Of a stretch of 5,694 bases of DNA, positions 5,195 through 5,694 are shown one piece after another. Both the position numbers and the translations under genes were made by a program. Positions within the stretch are counted from its first letter, which is position 1; each line of letters opens with the position of its first letter. Source of the stretch: JBALVO01 sp036961445 (lineage in GTDB: Bacteria > Pseudomonadota > Gammaproteobacteria > Pseudomonadales > Halieaceae); the NCBI GenBank assembly GCA_036961445.1, contig JBALVO010000180.1:1-5694 (forward strand), in the 5' to 3' direction. The notes beneath the pieces are model-generated. The model saw only the letters and a program-made list of their open reading frames with translations. It was not told the origin of the DNA and made no database searches.

Positions 5195-5694
5195 GGTTCT
5201 GGCAAGTTAAAAAGCAGAAGTGAGACAATCCTGATTTTCTAGTTTCAGGCAACCGCCCTTTCCCATTCTGTAAACGCACCCTCCCTAAGGTTTCGATAGT
5301 GCTCGGCTTTAATCAAATGTCTTCCCAAGTTGAATAAATTTGAAACCACAGCATGGGTACCCAAGAACCGCTGCGCCTGTCCGACTGACTTGAACTTACG
5401 CATCCCTCGCTCCCGCACCCTGGTCGCCTCATGGGATTGCTCTACCCGATTATTCTCATACTGTTTAGTACTATGGATCACATCCGGCATCAACTCCCGA
5501 TGGGCAACACCATAACTTCGCAGTTTATCGGTCACAATCTTCCTGGTCTCACTGCCATGATTGCGTATCAAACGCTTGAAGAATCGCTTGGCTGCAGCAC
5601 CATCTCGTTTAGCCTGAAGAAACACATCGACCACCTCGCCATCCTGATCCACGGCCCGCCACAGGTAATGCTGCTTGCCGTTGATCTTCACGAA
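5195..5694 (-). mobile_element. IS6-family insertion sequence, 3' part (continues past window)
   Basis: The element consists of the transposase 3' part plus about 50 nt of non-coding end. The sequence GGTTCTGGCAAG starting at 5195 resembles the GG-beginning terminal inverted repeats of IS6-family elements and is taken as the element's end. The opposite end lies outside the window, so the repeat could not be paired. If 5195 is correct, the adjacent 8 bases (5187-5194, GGCGTTTT) would be one copy of the expected 8-bp target duplication. The orientation places the transposase on the same strand as the pil operon. Presence of the element is firm; its exact boundary is inference. Confidence 0.6.
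5245..5694 (-). CDS. IS6-family transposase, C-terminal part (start outside window)
   Basis: This is a DDE transposase of the IS6 (IS26-like) family, which moves its element by replicative transposition and cointegrate formation. The frame is open from the window edge (first visible codons F-V-K-I-N-G-K) to a TGA at 5245-5247, giving 149 residues of an expected total of about 230. Visible hallmarks are KINGKQHYLWRAVDQDGEVVD at 3-23, the second catalytic Asp in IVTDKLRSYG (D56) and the Glu in NNRVEQSH (E85). RERGMRKFKS (94-103) and NLFNLGRHL follow. The first catalytic Asp should lie a few residues before the window edge and cannot be seen. A GTG at 5691 is an internal Val codon, not the real start. 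No frameshift or stop interrupts the visible part, so the gene may be functional. Confidence 0.92.
   Translation of the reverse strand, partial: FVKINGKQHYLWRAVDQDGEVVDVFLQAKRDGAAAKRFFKRLIRNHGSETRKIVTDKLRSYGVAHRELMPDVIHSTKQYENNRVEQSHEATRVRERGMRKFKSVGQAQRFLGTHAVVSNLFNLGRHLIKAEHYRNLREGAFTEWERAVA

Noticed and set aside
5086..5205. Upstream extension of the pilE frame to a TTG at 5205
   Set aside because: It begins inside the putative IS terminal repeat, has no good ribosome site and adds 40 residues before a normal prepilin leader.
5175..5210. Hybrid promoter made from TTGCCA in the IS end, reading into pilE
   Set aside because: The -35-like hexamer is reasonable, but at 15-18 bp spacing no hexamer resembles TATAAT (best about 2 of 6), so it is not supported.
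5230..5249. Inverted repeat CCTGA...TCAGG around the transposase stop
   Set aside because: A 5-bp stem with a 10-nt loop and no following T run on the minus strand is too weak to call a terminator.
1..5694. CRISPR array, tRNA, rRNA, toxin-antitoxin or defence genes
   Set aside because: No spaced repeats, tRNA-like folds or such gene families were seen; the whole window is accounted for by the pil operon and the IS.

Overview
The window holds most of a type IVa pilus minor-pilin and tip-adhesin operon, read entirely on the minus strand (right to left). The 3' part of an IS6-family insertion sequence sits directly upstream of it. In transcription order the genes are pilE-like (5085-4666), pilV (4666-4082), pilW (4085-2910), pilX (2913-2395) and pilY1 (2354 to beyond position 1). 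Base composition is moderately GC-rich. The set pilV/pilW/pilX/pilY1/pilE is typical of Gammaproteobacteria, so an environmental or marine gammaproteobacterium is likely, but no genus can be fixed from the sequence.

Right end (5195-5694): the C-terminal 149 residues of an IS6-family DDE transposase, with its start outside the window. A probable terminal inverted repeat lies at about 5195. Middle right (5086-5194): a leader of about 110 bp between the IS end and the first pilin gene. It carries a short hairpin, a one-mismatch match to the AlgR box and a sigma-54-like -24/-12 element; all three are tentative. Pilin block (2395-5085): four prepilin-type genes that abut or overlap by 1-4 bases, which suggests translational coupling. 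Left end (1-2354): 784 codons of pilY1, with a signal peptide, a von Willebrand A-like domain and the start of the C-terminal beta-propeller; the gene continues off the left edge.

In the family, PilV, PilW, PilX and a FimU/PilE-type pilin form a priming complex in the inner membrane that starts pilus assembly and carries PilY1 to the pilus tip. There PilY1 acts in adhesion, surface sensing and control of retraction. Prepilins are cleaved by PilD after the Gly of the leader. No wholly new system is evident. The most notable points are the IS sitting close to the operon's promoter region, an 8-base G tract inside pilY1, a G-quadruplex motif in pilV, a PilE without any cysteine, and pilE placed first in the operon with no fimT/fimU directly upstream.
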